Assembly: GCA_905142475.1 (NCBI GenBank)
Contig: LR990730.1
Location: 3,906,001-3,970,000 of the forward strand
DNA: 64,000 nucleotides
Direction of reading: 5' to 3'
Source: Xanthomonas hydrangeae
GTDB taxonomy: Bacteria; Pseudomonadota; Gammaproteobacteria; Xanthomonadales; Xanthomonadaceae
Position 1 is the stretch's first letter, and each line of letters begins with the position of its first letter. The notes under the pieces are model-generated. The model did no database searches. It had not been told where the DNA came from and saw only the letters and a program-made list of their open reading frames with translations. Made by a program: the position numbers and the translations under genes. Shown piece by piece: positions 35,131 to 43,010 of the stretch.

Positions 35131-36972
35131 TCAAGGTGCGGAAACGGTGATGGGCTGTTCCCACCAATCCTCGACGCTGCCATCGTGACCGTGCAGGCGC
35201 AGCCCCAGCCAATGCGTGCCCGGCGGCACCGCGTGGGTGTCTAGCGTGGCGGTGAAGCCGACGTTGGGGTGTTGCGGGTCGGTGGAGATCTTCCAGTACG
35301 GGCGCACATCGAGCAGCGTGCCGTAGTCGGCCTGCGCGGCCGGGCGGCCGTCGAGCAGCAGTTCTACATCCGACAAACCGACGCCGTCCTTGAATGCCCA
35401 GCCGCGCACTTGCACCTGCCCGGACACGCTTACAGCGGGCAGCGGCGTATCGATCCAGGCCATCGCCGGAGCGATGCACGGGCCGGGCTGACGTTGTGCG
35501 GGCAGTGCGAACAACAGAAAGCGTTGATAGCCATGGTCGGTCGATACCACGGTGGGCGGCGGCAACGGCCCGACCATGTCGCAGATGGCGTGGTAACGCT
35601 TCAGCAGGTCGCGATAGCGCTGATCGCTGGGCGAGAGCACCAGCAGGCGTGGTCCGGCACGCGTGCCGTCACTGAGCAATCCCCACTGCAGCAACTGCGC
35701 GCCGCGTCCGTGCTTGTCGTTCAAGTCCGCGCGCAGCACTTCCACGTTGGCATCGTGCAACTGGAAACCGAGCTCGGCGCCGACCTTGAAGTTTTCCGCC
35801 AGCACCCGCGTGCCAGGCGGCATCTGCGCAAGTTTGACCTTAACCGCGCCCGCCAGATGGTTCCATCCCGCGAAATTGCGCGGGTAGTATTTTTCGCCGG
35901 CCGCATGCGCACGAATCGACGGCACCGACACCGCCAGGTAATAGCCGTATGCGCCCAACGTGCCGAGCAAGGCGATCACCCATGCGGCGCGACGCAGCGC
36001 ATGCGGCCAGCGCATCAGGATCACCGGCACCGCAACCAGCAAGGCCAGATAGCCCGGCAGCGGCCAATGGAAGCTGATCCGCTCGGCGTCGCTGAAGAAG
36101 CCGAGCACGAAGATCGCCACAGTCGAAATGCCGCCCAGCAAGCCGAAGTATCGCCATTGCGCACGCGAGCCGCCGCCGGCACGCGTGCCAGCCAGCCCGA
36201 CCTTGACCATCGCCCAGGCCAGCAGCGGGGTCACCAGCACCGCCTGTATCAGCAAGAACCACAGTCCGGTGATCTGGAAGCGCCATGGATGCCGGTCGAC
36301 CAACTGGAAGCGCAGCCCGGCCTCGTCATGGTCGGTATTCCAGAACAACAGCGGCAGCCAGCTCATCGCGCCCACCGTCAGCGCCATCCAGATGCGCGGG
36401 TCGCGCATGACCGCGCGCCCCTGCGGAATGCACAGCAGCGCGATGCAGCCCACCCCGATCACGCCGACAAAGCGGTAGTGGCTGAGCGCGCCGATCACCA
36501 GGCCAATGGCGAGCTCGAGCGCACTGGTGGCATCGACCTCGCGCAGCAGCCGCGCGCCGGCATCCATGCACAGCACCGCCGCCAGCGCCATCGGCACATC
36601 CGGCACCGCCAGGATGCCGAGCGTGGCCGAGAGCGGCATCAGCAGGGTCAGGCTGCCGGCCTGCCAGCCCAGCGTGGAGCCGAACCAGCGTGTGGCGATA
36701 TGCGCGATCAGCCACGGCAGCAGCGCGGCGATGGCCAGAAACGGCAGACGCAATGCCAGCAGATGATGTCCGCCGACTTCCACACCCAGCCGCGCCAGCC
36801 AGGCCGTCATGCCGGGCAGATCCGAATATGCGGCGGCCAGATGCTGGCCTTCCTGCCAATAGAACGCCTCGTCCACGAACAGCGGCAGCCGCGCGGCAAT
36901 CAACAGCTTGACGGCTGTCGCCAGTGTCCACAGGATCACGAAAGTGCGATGTGCGCGTTGGTCCCCTTGCAT
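35131..36972 (-). CDS. GT39/GT83-type membrane glycosyltransferase with extra C-terminal domain
   Basis: 613 residues from the ATG at 36972. Starts with a membrane helix and the GT-C acidic loop LPLFVDEAFYWQEGQHLA, as in ArnT/PMT enzymes that transfer a sugar from a lipid-phosphate donor to an envelope acceptor. Around ten further helices run to about residue 350. The last ~110 residues look like an added beta-sandwich domain (VSVSGQVQVRGWAFKDGVG; ELLLDGRPAAQADYG), possibly for acceptor binding. Seven bases separate its stop from the GT2 start. moxR is divergent 36 bp upstream. Confidence 0.88.
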   Translation of the reverse strand: MQGDQRAHRTFVILWTLATAVKLLIAARLPLFVDEAFYWQEGQHLAAAYSDLPGMTAWLARLGVEVGGHHLLALRLPFLAIAALLPWLIAHIATRWFGSTLGWQAGSLTLLMPLSATLGILAVPDVPMALAAVLCMDAGARLLREVDATSALELAIGLVIGALSHYRFVGVIGVGCIALLCIPQGRAVMRDPRIWMALTVGAMSWLPLLFWNTDHDEAGLRFQLVDRHPWRFQITGLWFLLIQAVLVTPLLAWAMVKVGLAGTRAGGGSRAQWRYFGLLGGISTVAIFVLGFFSDAERISFHWPLPGYLALLVAVPVILMRWPHALRRAAWVIALLGTLGAYGYYLAVSVPSIRAHAAGEKYYPRNFAGWNHLAGAVKVKLAQMPPGTRVLAENFKVGAELGFQLHDANVEVLRADLNDKHGRGAQLLQWGLLSDGTRAGPRLLVLSPSDQRYRDLLKRYHAICDMVGPLPPPTVVSTDHGYQRFLLFALPAQRQPGPCIAPAMAWIDTPLPAVSVSGQVQVRGWAFKDGVGLSDVELLLDGRPAAQADYGTLLDVRPYWKISTDPQHPNVGFTATLDTHAVPPGTHWLGLRLHGHDGSVEDWWEQPITVSAP

Positions 36973-37008
36973 TGCCCTGTGCACTCTTCTTCCACCTACG
37001 GAATTGTG

Positions 37009-37962
37009 ATGTCGATACCGCTGCGTTCCACGGAAATGCTAACCGATGCGCTGCGCCAATCGCTGCGGCGCGCACAAGACCAGGTCAATTCGCTATTGCT
37101 GGGCAAGGCACAGGAAGTGCGTCTGGCGTTCGTGGCGCTGCTGTCCGGCGGGCATTTGCTGATCGAGGACCTTCCCGGCCTGGGCAAGACCACCCTCGCC
37201 CACGCGATGGCCTCCAGCCTGGGGCTCGGCTTCCAGCGCGTGCAGTTCACCTCCGACCTGCTGCCGGCAGACGTGCTGGGCGTATCGGTGTACGACGCCG
37301 CCTCGCGCCAGTTTCAGTTCCATCCCGGCCCGGTGTTCACCAACGTGCTGCTGGCCGACGAAATCAACCGCGCGCCGCCACGCACGCAAAGCTCGCTGCT
37401 CGAAGCCATGGCCGAACAGCAGGTCACGCTCGACGGCGTCACCCATGCGTTGCCGGAACCCTTTTTCGTGATCGCCACGCAGAACCCGGTCGATCTGTCC
37501 GGCACCTTCCCGCTGCCGGATTCGCAACTGGACCGCTTCCTGCTGCGGCTCAGCCTGGGCTACCCCAGCGCCGATGCCGAACGCGCACTGCTCTCCGGCG
37601 TGGACCGGCGCGAATTGATCGCCCAGGCGGTGCCGCAACTCAGCGATAGCGACGTGGTCGCGCTGCGCGCGGTGGTCAGCCAGATCCATACCAGCGATGC
37701 GTTGATCGGCTATGTGCAGGCCTTGCTGCTGCGCAGCCGCCAGCACGCCGGGGTACGCGTCGGTCTGTCGCCGCGTGCCGGTATCGCGTTGCTGCGCGCG
37801 GCCAAGGCCTACGCGTTGCTGCTCGGGCGCGAGCACGTGCTGCCGGAAGACGTGCAGGCGTTGTTCGTGGCCGTGGCCGGGCATCGGCTGGTGCCAGAGG
37901 CCGAATCGTCGTCCGGGCCGGCACTGGCCAAGGCGCTGCTGCACAGCGTGCCGGTGGACTGA
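37009..37962 (+). CDS. MoxR-family AAA+ ATPase
   Basis: 317 residues. Chaperone-like ATPase that usually works with DUF58/VWA and transglutaminase partners. Walker A DLPGLGKTTLAHAMA, Walker B LLADEINRAPPRTQSSLLEAM, then FVIATQNPVDLSGTFPLPDSQLDRF with the sensor region. First gene of a tight four-gene operon with the DUF58, transglutaminase and Slp genes. Start at 37009 is chosen as the first ATG after the divergent gene; 37036 is a possible alternative. Confidence 0.92.
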   Translation: MSIPLRSTEMLTDALRQSLRRAQDQVNSLLLGKAQEVRLAFVALLSGGHLLIEDLPGLGKTTLAHAMASSLGLGFQRVQFTSDLLPADVLGVSVYDAASRQFQFHPGPVFTNVLLADEINRAPPRTQSSLLEAMAEQQVTLDGVTHALPEPFFVIATQNPVDLSGTFPLPDSQLDRFLLRLSLGYPSADAERALLSGVDRRELIAQAVPQLSDSDVVALRAVVSQIHTSDALIGYVQALLLRSRQHAGVRVGLSPRAGIALLRAAKAYALLLGREHVLPEDVQALFVAVAGHRLVPEAESSSGPALAKALLHSVPVD

Positions 37963-37967
37963 CCAAC

Positions 37968-38924
37968 GTGCGTGCGCACTTGCACGGCATCGGCCGCCGC
38001 CTCAGCCTGCTGGCGCGTCCGCGGGGCGCGGAGGCCTTGCCGATCGTGCTGGATCGGCGGCGCATCTACGTGCTGCCCACACGTTTCGGGCTGTTCGTCA
38101 CCGCCTTGCTGCTGGCGATGCTGCTGGGTGCGTTGAACTACAACAACAACCCCGCCCTGCTGCTGGCCTTGCTGCTGGCGACCGCCGGGATTGCCAGCAG
38201 CATCATGGCGCACCTGCAATTGTCGGCGCTGCGCATTGAGGCGGTTTCGGCCGAGCCGGTGATCGCAGGCGAGCCATTACGCATGCGCGTATCACTGGCG
38301 CGTCGCGACACCCGCGTGCGTCGCGGATTGCGTCTGGACCATCTGGAAAGCAGCGGTTTCTGCTCGTTGATCGAGCAGGACATGGCCGATGTCGACCTGC
38401 TGGTGCCCACCGAGCGACGCGGCTGGCAGGACATCGAACGCATCCGCCTGTCCAGCACCCAGCCGCTGGGGCTGGTGCGCGCCTGGTCGTGGGTCTGGCC
38501 GGAAACGCCGCTGCTGGCCTATCCCAAGCCGGAAGAACAGGGGCCGGCATTGCCCGAGGGCGCCGGTTCGCCCAACCAGACCCGTCTGCACCCGCAAGGC
38601 GAGGAGCTGCACCAGTTGCGCCCATATCGCGCCGGCGATGCGCCACGCACGATTTCCTGGAAGCACTCCGCGCGCCGCGACAGCCTGCTGGTGCGCGAAT
38701 ACGAGCAGCCCCTGGGCATCGAAGTCACGCTGGACTGGCGCACGCTCAACGCGCTGCCCTACGAACGCCGCATTGCGCGGCTTGCCCGCTGGATCAACCT
38801 GGCCGAGCGCGACGGGCGACGCTACCGGTTGCTGCTGCCGGGCCAGCCGCCACTGGGTCCTGCACAAGGGCCCTCGCATCATCATCTGTGTCTGCGCGCC
38901 CTGGCCCTGCTTCCTCATGACTGA
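37968..38924 (+). CDS. DUF58 membrane protein
   Basis: 318 residues from the GTG at 37968, five bases after the moxR stop. Two N-terminal membrane helices (GLFVTALLLAMLLGALNYN and ALLLALLLATAGIASSIM), then the DUF58 signature RPYRAGDAPRTISWKHSAR. Usual partner of MoxR and a transglutaminase-like protein. The stop overlaps the next start by eight bases. Confidence 0.9.
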   Translation: MRAHLHGIGRRLSLLARPRGAEALPIVLDRRRIYVLPTRFGLFVTALLLAMLLGALNYNNNPALLLALLLATAGIASSIMAHLQLSALRIEAVSAEPVIAGEPLRMRVSLARRDTRVRRGLRLDHLESSGFCSLIEQDMADVDLLVPTERRGWQDIERIRLSSTQPLGLVRAWSWVWPETPLLAYPKPEEQGPALPEGAGSPNQTRLHPQGEELHQLRPYRAGDAPRTISWKHSARRDSLLVREYEQPLGIEVTLDWRTLNALPYERRIARLARWINLAERDGRRYRLLLPGQPPLGPAQGPSHHHLCLRALALLPHD

Positions 38925-40869
38925 GCCGTCCCTCCCGATCACCCAGGCCAGCCGCGGTTGGGTGCTGGCCACCAGTTGGCTGGCGCTGGCGCCGTTGCTG
39001 TTGCAGCTGCCGGGGTTGCTCGCCGGCACCATCGCCATCGCTGCCGTGCTGGTCGGCGTGCTGAGTTGGCGCGGCACCTTGATGGCCCCGGTGCGGCTAT
39101 TGCTGGTGGTCGCGATGCTGGCGGCGGTGTATTGGCAGATCGGCATGCGCTTCGGGCGCGACACCGGCTGCGCGGTGCTGGCCGCGATGCTGGCGATCAA
39201 GGCTTCCGAACTACGCACCTTGCGCGATGCCCGCAGCCTGCTCGGCTTTGCGTTGTTCGCCCCATTCGCAGCGTTTCTGCTCGACCAGGGGCCGGCGACG
39301 ATGGGCCTGGCGCTGCTGGCGGTGGTCAGCGCGCTACTCAGCATGCAGCGGCTGGCCGACGAGGAGCACCGCACCGGCACGCCAGCCCTGCGCCTGCAAC
39401 TGCGCAGCATCGGCAAACTGGTCGCCATCGGCGTGCCGTTGGCGCTGGCCACGTTCTGGTTGCTGCCGCGGCTGAGTTCGCCGCTGTGGGGCGTGCCCGA
39501 GCGCGCGCTGTCGCGTCCCGGCCTGTGGGACAACATGTCGCCGGGCGAATGGATCGACCTGATGGCCGACGACAGCCCGGCTTTGCGCGTGCAGTTCACC
39601 GGCAAGGCACCGCCGCCAGAGCAACGCTATTGGCGTGGGCCGGTGATGTGGGACTTCGACGGCCGCACCTGGCAGCGTGCGCGCTGGACCGGTCGCGGCC
39701 AACCTGCGGCGGTCACTGCCGGGCCGCAGACCTACCGCTACCGCCTGGACTACGAACCCACCGACCGTCGCCAACTGGTGTCGCTGGACCTGCCCACGCA
39801 AGCAGTGGCCAACGCCGAGCTGTCGCCCGACTACGAACTGTTTGCGCAGCGCCCACTAAGCGCGTTGACGCGTTGGGAGCTGCAGTCGGCACCACCGGCA
39901 CGCTTCGACACCGACCTTCCAGACCAACTGCGCAAGCGTGCGCTCGCCCTGCCGCCCGGTTTCAATCCACGCACGCTCACCCTTGCAAGGCAATGGCGCG
40001 CGGAAGCCGGCAGCAACGACGATGCCGTGGTGCGGCGCGCGCTGCAGTGGATCACCCGCGAATTCGCCTACACGCTGGATACGCCGCTGCTCGGCCGCAA
40101 TAGCGTCGACGAGTTCCTGTTTCAACAGAAAGCCGGTTTCTGCGAGCACTTCAGCTCTTCGTTCGTGGTGCTGATGCGCGCGGCCGGCATTCCGGCGCGG
40201 GTGGTCACCGGGTATGCCGGCGGCACCTACAACGGCTTCGGCAATTACTGGGTGGTGCGGCGCATGGATGCGCATGCCTGGACCGAAGTCTGGCTGACGG
40301 GGCGCGGCTGGGTGCGCGTGGACCCCACCGCCGCAGTGGCGCCGGAACGCATCTACGACACGCTCGAAGATCGCGTACAAACCGGTGCAGGCAACAACTT
40401 CGCCCAGCTCGGTGCCTGGGAAAGCCTTGCCCAGGTCAGCGACCTGCTGCGCCGCGGCTGGAACGACCTGGTGCTGTCCTTCGATGCCGACCGCCAGCAA
40501 CGCCTGTTGCAGCCGTTCGGCATCGATCGCCTCGACACCATGCAGCTGGCCGCCATCTTCGGCATCTTCGCCGTCAGCGCACTGGCCTGGATGGGCTGGT
40601 TGCTGGCGCGCGGCGAGCGTGAGCGCGACCCGCTGCTGCGTGCCTGGCATCGCCTGGGCCGCCGCTACGACAAGCTCGGCCTGGCCCGCGAACCACACGA
40701 ACCTGCCATTGCCTGGGCGCAACGTGTCGCCCGTTCACACCCGAATCCGGCATTGTTGGCACTCAGCCAACGTTTCGCTGCCGCGCGCTACGCTGGCGCT
40801 GATTCGGACAGCGCCTCACTCCTCAAAGATCTGCAGCAGCATCGCCCGCGAACCGGAGCTTCCTCATGA
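38917..40869 (+). CDS. Transglutaminase-like membrane protein, TgpA type
   Basis: 650 residues. Four to six N-terminal membrane helices, then a periplasmic transglutaminase-core domain with Cys (GFCEHFSSSF, about residue 409), His (DAHAWTEVWL, about 452) and Asp (VRVDPTAAV, about 468), then a last helix near residue 550 (LAAIFGIFAVSALAWMGWLL) and a cytosolic tail. Matches P. aeruginosa TgpA, an essential protein of unclear substrate. Coupled to DUF58 upstream (8-bp overlap) and to the lipoprotein downstream (ATGA). Confidence 0.92.
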   Translation: MTEPSLPITQASRGWVLATSWLALAPLLLQLPGLLAGTIAIAAVLVGVLSWRGTLMAPVRLLLVVAMLAAVYWQIGMRFGRDTGCAVLAAMLAIKASELRTLRDARSLLGFALFAPFAAFLLDQGPATMGLALLAVVSALLSMQRLADEEHRTGTPALRLQLRSIGKLVAIGVPLALATFWLLPRLSSPLWGVPERALSRPGLWDNMSPGEWIDLMADDSPALRVQFTGKAPPPEQRYWRGPVMWDFDGRTWQRARWTGRGQPAAVTAGPQTYRYRLDYEPTDRRQLVSLDLPTQAVANAELSPDYELFAQRPLSALTRWELQSAPPARFDTDLPDQLRKRALALPPGFNPRTLTLARQWRAEAGSNDDAVVRRALQWITREFAYTLDTPLLGRNSVDEFLFQQKAGFCEHFSSSFVVLMRAAGIPARVVTGYAGGTYNGFGNYWVVRRMDAHAWTEVWLTGRGWVRVDPTAAVAPERIYDTLEDRVQTGAGNNFAQLGAWESLAQVSDLLRRGWNDLVLSFDADRQQRLLQPFGIDRLDTMQLAAIFGIFAVSALAWMGWLLARGERERDPLLRAWHRLGRRYDKLGLAREPHEPAIAWAQRVARSHPNPALLALSQRFAAARYAGADSDSASLLKDLQQHRPRTGASS

Positions 40870-41399
40870 GTACCCGCTTTCTTCTTCCCATTGTCGCCGC
40901 GCTCGGGCTCGCCGCCTGCGCCACCGCGCCCAAGCCGCTGCAGGGTCAGTTCCCTACGGTCAGTCCGAGCGATTCCACCGCCAGCGCCCAGGTTGGCACG
41001 TCGGTGCGCTGGGGCGGCAAGATCATCCAGACCAAGCCCAGGCAGGGCCAGACCTGCTTCGAGCTGATCTCGCGTCCGCTCAACGCCAGTGGCCGTCCGG
41101 ACCGCAACGCCGTGGACGCCAGCGATGGCCGCTTCCTGGCCTGCCGCTCGGGCTTCTACGATCCGGCCGTGTTCGAGCCCGGCCGCGAAGTGACCTTCAT
41201 CGGCAAGATCGAAGGCTATGAAACCACCAAGATCGGCGAGTACGACTACAAGCTGCCCAAGGTCAATGCCGACGTGGTCTATCTGTGGCCGGTCGTGCGC
41301 GAAGTCGACGTGGTGCCGGCGTACCCGTATGGCCCGTGGGGCGATCCGTGGGGCCCGCGCTGGGGCGGCGGCTGGGGCTGGGGCCGCGGCTGGTGGTAA
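40866..41399 (+). CDS. Slp-family outer-membrane lipoprotein with Trp/Gly-rich tail
   Basis: 177 residues. Lipoprotein signal MSTRFLLPIVAALGLAACAT with the lipid Cys at residue 18. Slp-like core: VRWGGKIIQTKPRQGQTCFELISRPL, FLACRSGFYDPAVF, and EYDYKLPKVNADVVYLWP. The last ~25 residues are Pro/Trp/Gly/Arg-rich (YPYGPWGDPWGPRW then GGGWGWGRGWW), an unusual tail suited to surface or membrane contact. Start overlaps the TgpA stop by four bases; a terminator follows. Confidence 0.9.
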   Translation: MSTRFLLPIVAALGLAACATAPKPLQGQFPTVSPSDSTASAQVGTSVRWGGKIIQTKPRQGQTCFELISRPLNASGRPDRNAVDASDGRFLACRSGFYDPAVFEPGREVTFIGKIEGYETTKIGEYDYKLPKVNADVVYLWPVVREVDVVPAYPYGPWGDPWGPRWGGGWGWGRGWW

Positions 41400-41420
41400 T
41401 CGACCGCTAATAGTTGTCAC

Positions 41421-41458
41421 ACAAGAACGCCGTTCGCAGGGAGCGGCGTTCTTGTTTA
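41421..41458. terminator. Bidirectional terminator
   Basis: ACAAGAACGCCG (41421-41432) pairs with CGGCGTTCTTGT (41444-41455); T-rich on both outer sides. Lies between the convergent slp and HIT genes. Confidence 0.85.
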
Positions 41459-41521
41459 TGCGATTTGGCGACTCGCATCAGACGCGTTATGCGCTCAGGC
41501 GACGCTTGATCGAGAAATGCG

Positions 41522-41962
41522 TCAGGGCGTACCGAAACGCCCCAGCGGCGCGCCGGCCAGCAGATGCAGATGGATATGGAACACCGTCTGGCCCGCATGC
41601 TCGCGGCAGTTCATCACGATGCGATAGCCATCCTGCGCCAGTCCCTGTTCGCGCGCGTACGACGCCGCAGCGAGTGCGAGCTTGCCCACCAACAGCGCCT
41701 GCTCCGGCGGCACATCGTCCAGCGTGGGAATCGCATGCTGCTTGGGAATGAAGAGCACATGCACCGGCGCCTGCGGTGCGATGTCCTGAAAGCCCAGCAC
41801 CTCGTCGTCTTCGTAGACGATGGGGGCGAGCTGTGGCGTGGGTGACGCAGCAGAAATCCTCGTGGCAGTCAAGGCCCCGGCAGGATGCGAGGAGACCGGG
41901 CAATAGGCGGCGGAGATGGGAAGGACGAAGTAGCGACACCCGAGGCGGCGCGACGAACGCAT
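41522..41962 (-). CDS. HIT-family nucleotide-binding protein with odd N-terminus
   Basis: HINT-type purine nucleotide hydrolase/binding protein. From IVYEDDEVLGFQDIAPQAPVH onward it matches the family closely, with the His triad in QTVFHIHLHLLAG. The normal first ~15 residues (a TIFxKIIxxEIP-type strand-helix) are missing; instead the frame runs back about 48 residues through low-quality sequence (RISAASPTPQLAP). Either the 5' end was replaced, or translation starts late with a trimmed N-terminus. The start given is the furthest ATG-type codon and is doubtful. Confidence 0.75.
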   Translation of the reverse strand: MRSSRRLGCRYFVLPISAAYCPVSSHPAGALTATRISAASPTPQLAPIVYEDDEVLGFQDIAPQAPVHVLFIPKQHAIPTLDDVPPEQALLVGKLALAAASYAREQGLAQDGYRIVMNCREHAGQTVFHIHLHLLAGAPLGRFGTP

Positions 41963-41989
41963 GCGGCGGGGCGGCTAACCGGAACCCGT

Positions 41990-42586
41990 CTATCGAGGCA
42001 CCTCGCTGCGCGTGCCGAACGCATGCGACAAGGTGCCGCGATCGACGTATTCCAGTTCGCCGCCCAACGGCATGCCTTGCGCGAGCCGGCTCGGGCGCAC
42101 CGCATGCTGCCGCGCCAGTTGCGCCAGGTAATGCGCGGTCGCCTCGCCTTCGACCGTGGCATTGGTGGCGATGATCATTTCGGTGACTTCACCGGCGGCC
42201 AGACGCTCGCCGAGCCGGTCAAGCCCCAGCTCGCGCGGGCCGATGCCATCCAGCGGCGACAAGCGCCCCTGCAGAATGAAGTACAGCCCGCGATACCCGG
42301 TGGCGTGCTCGATCGCCAGGCGATCGGCGGGCGATTCGACCACGCACAGCTGTTGCCGGTCGCGACTGGCGCTGGCACAGATCGCGCAGATCTCCGACTC
42401 GGTGAAGTCGCGGCACTGCGCGCAATGCCCGACCTTCTCCACCGCATTGGCCAACGTCGTGGCCAGTCGACGCCCACCCTCGCGCTCGCGTTCGAGCACG
42501 TGGTAGGCCATGCGTTGCGCCGATTTCTGGCCCACGCCCGGCAACACCCGGAAGGCCTCGATCAGTTGTTCGAGAAGAGAGGACAT
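41990..42586 (-). CDS. recR: Recombination mediator RecR
   Basis: 198 residues. Works with RecF/RecO to load RecA at gaps. Helix-hairpin-helix [17 protein letters not shown], Cys4 zinc finger [17 protein letters not shown], Toprim domain with [12 protein letters not shown], and the family C-terminus [16 protein letters not shown]. Part of dnaX-ybaB-recR, the conserved trio. Confidence 0.96.
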   Translation of the reverse strand: MSSLLEQLIEAFRVLPGVGQKSAQRMAYHVLEREREGGRRLATTLANAVEKVGHCAQCRDFTESEICAICASASRDRQQLCVVESPADRLAIEHATGYRGLYFILQGRLSPLDGIGPRELGLDRLGERLAAGEVTEMIIATNATVEGEATAHYLAQLARQHAVRPSRLAQGMPLGGELEYVDRGTLSHAFGTRSEVPR

Positions 42587-42587
42587 T

Positions 42588-42680
42588 GGGTTGGGAATCG
42601 GGAATCGGGATTGGGGAATCGCAAAAACGGAAGATAATCTCGCTCTTACGATTCCCGATTCCCCACTCCCGATTCCCCGC
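42588..42680. repeat. Facing GGGAATC heptamer clusters between ybaB and recR
   Basis: GGGAATCGGGAATCGGGATT-type units near 42597-42620 face GATTCCCGATTCCCC-type units near 42650-42676, so the transcript can fold into a hairpin between the two genes. Same heptamer as at 15311-15366. Confidence 0.8.
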
Positions 42681-42683
42681 CTC

Positions 42684-43004
42684 TCAGAACGGCAACTTCA
42701 TGCCCGGCGGCAACTGCATGCCGGCGGTGGCCGAGCCCATCCGGTCCTTGGATTCGGCGTCGATCTTGTTGGAGGCATCGTTGAAGGCGGCGGCGATCAG
42801 ATCCTCGGCCATCTCCTGGTCGGAGAGGATGCTCGGATCGATGCGGACCTTGCGGCACTCCTTGGCGCCGGTCAGCGTCACGCTGACCATGCCGCCGCCG
42901 GCAGTGCCGGTGACTTCCAGCTTGGCCAGTTCTTCCTGGGCGCGCTGCAGGTTTTCCTGCATCTTCTGCGCCTGCTGCATCAATTGGGCAATGTTCCCAC
43001 GCAT
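42684..43004 (-). CDS. ybaB: Nucleoid-associated protein YbaB/EbfC
   Basis: 106 residues, [20 protein letters not shown] start, coiled-coil N-terminus and [11 protein letters not shown] core typical of the family. Binds DNA as a dimer. Between dnaX (6 bp away) and recR. Confidence 0.95.
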   Translation of the reverse strand: MRGNIAQLMQQAQKMQENLQRAQEELAKLEVTGTAGGGMVSVTLTGAKECRKVRIDPSILSDQEMAEDLIAAAFNDASNKIDAESKDRMGSATAGMQLPPGMKLPF

Positions 43005-43010
43005 GTGTCG

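Noticed and set aside
38292..39605. 437-codon minus-strand open frame
   Set aside because: Antisense to DUF58/TgpA, which have clear domains and operon overlaps.
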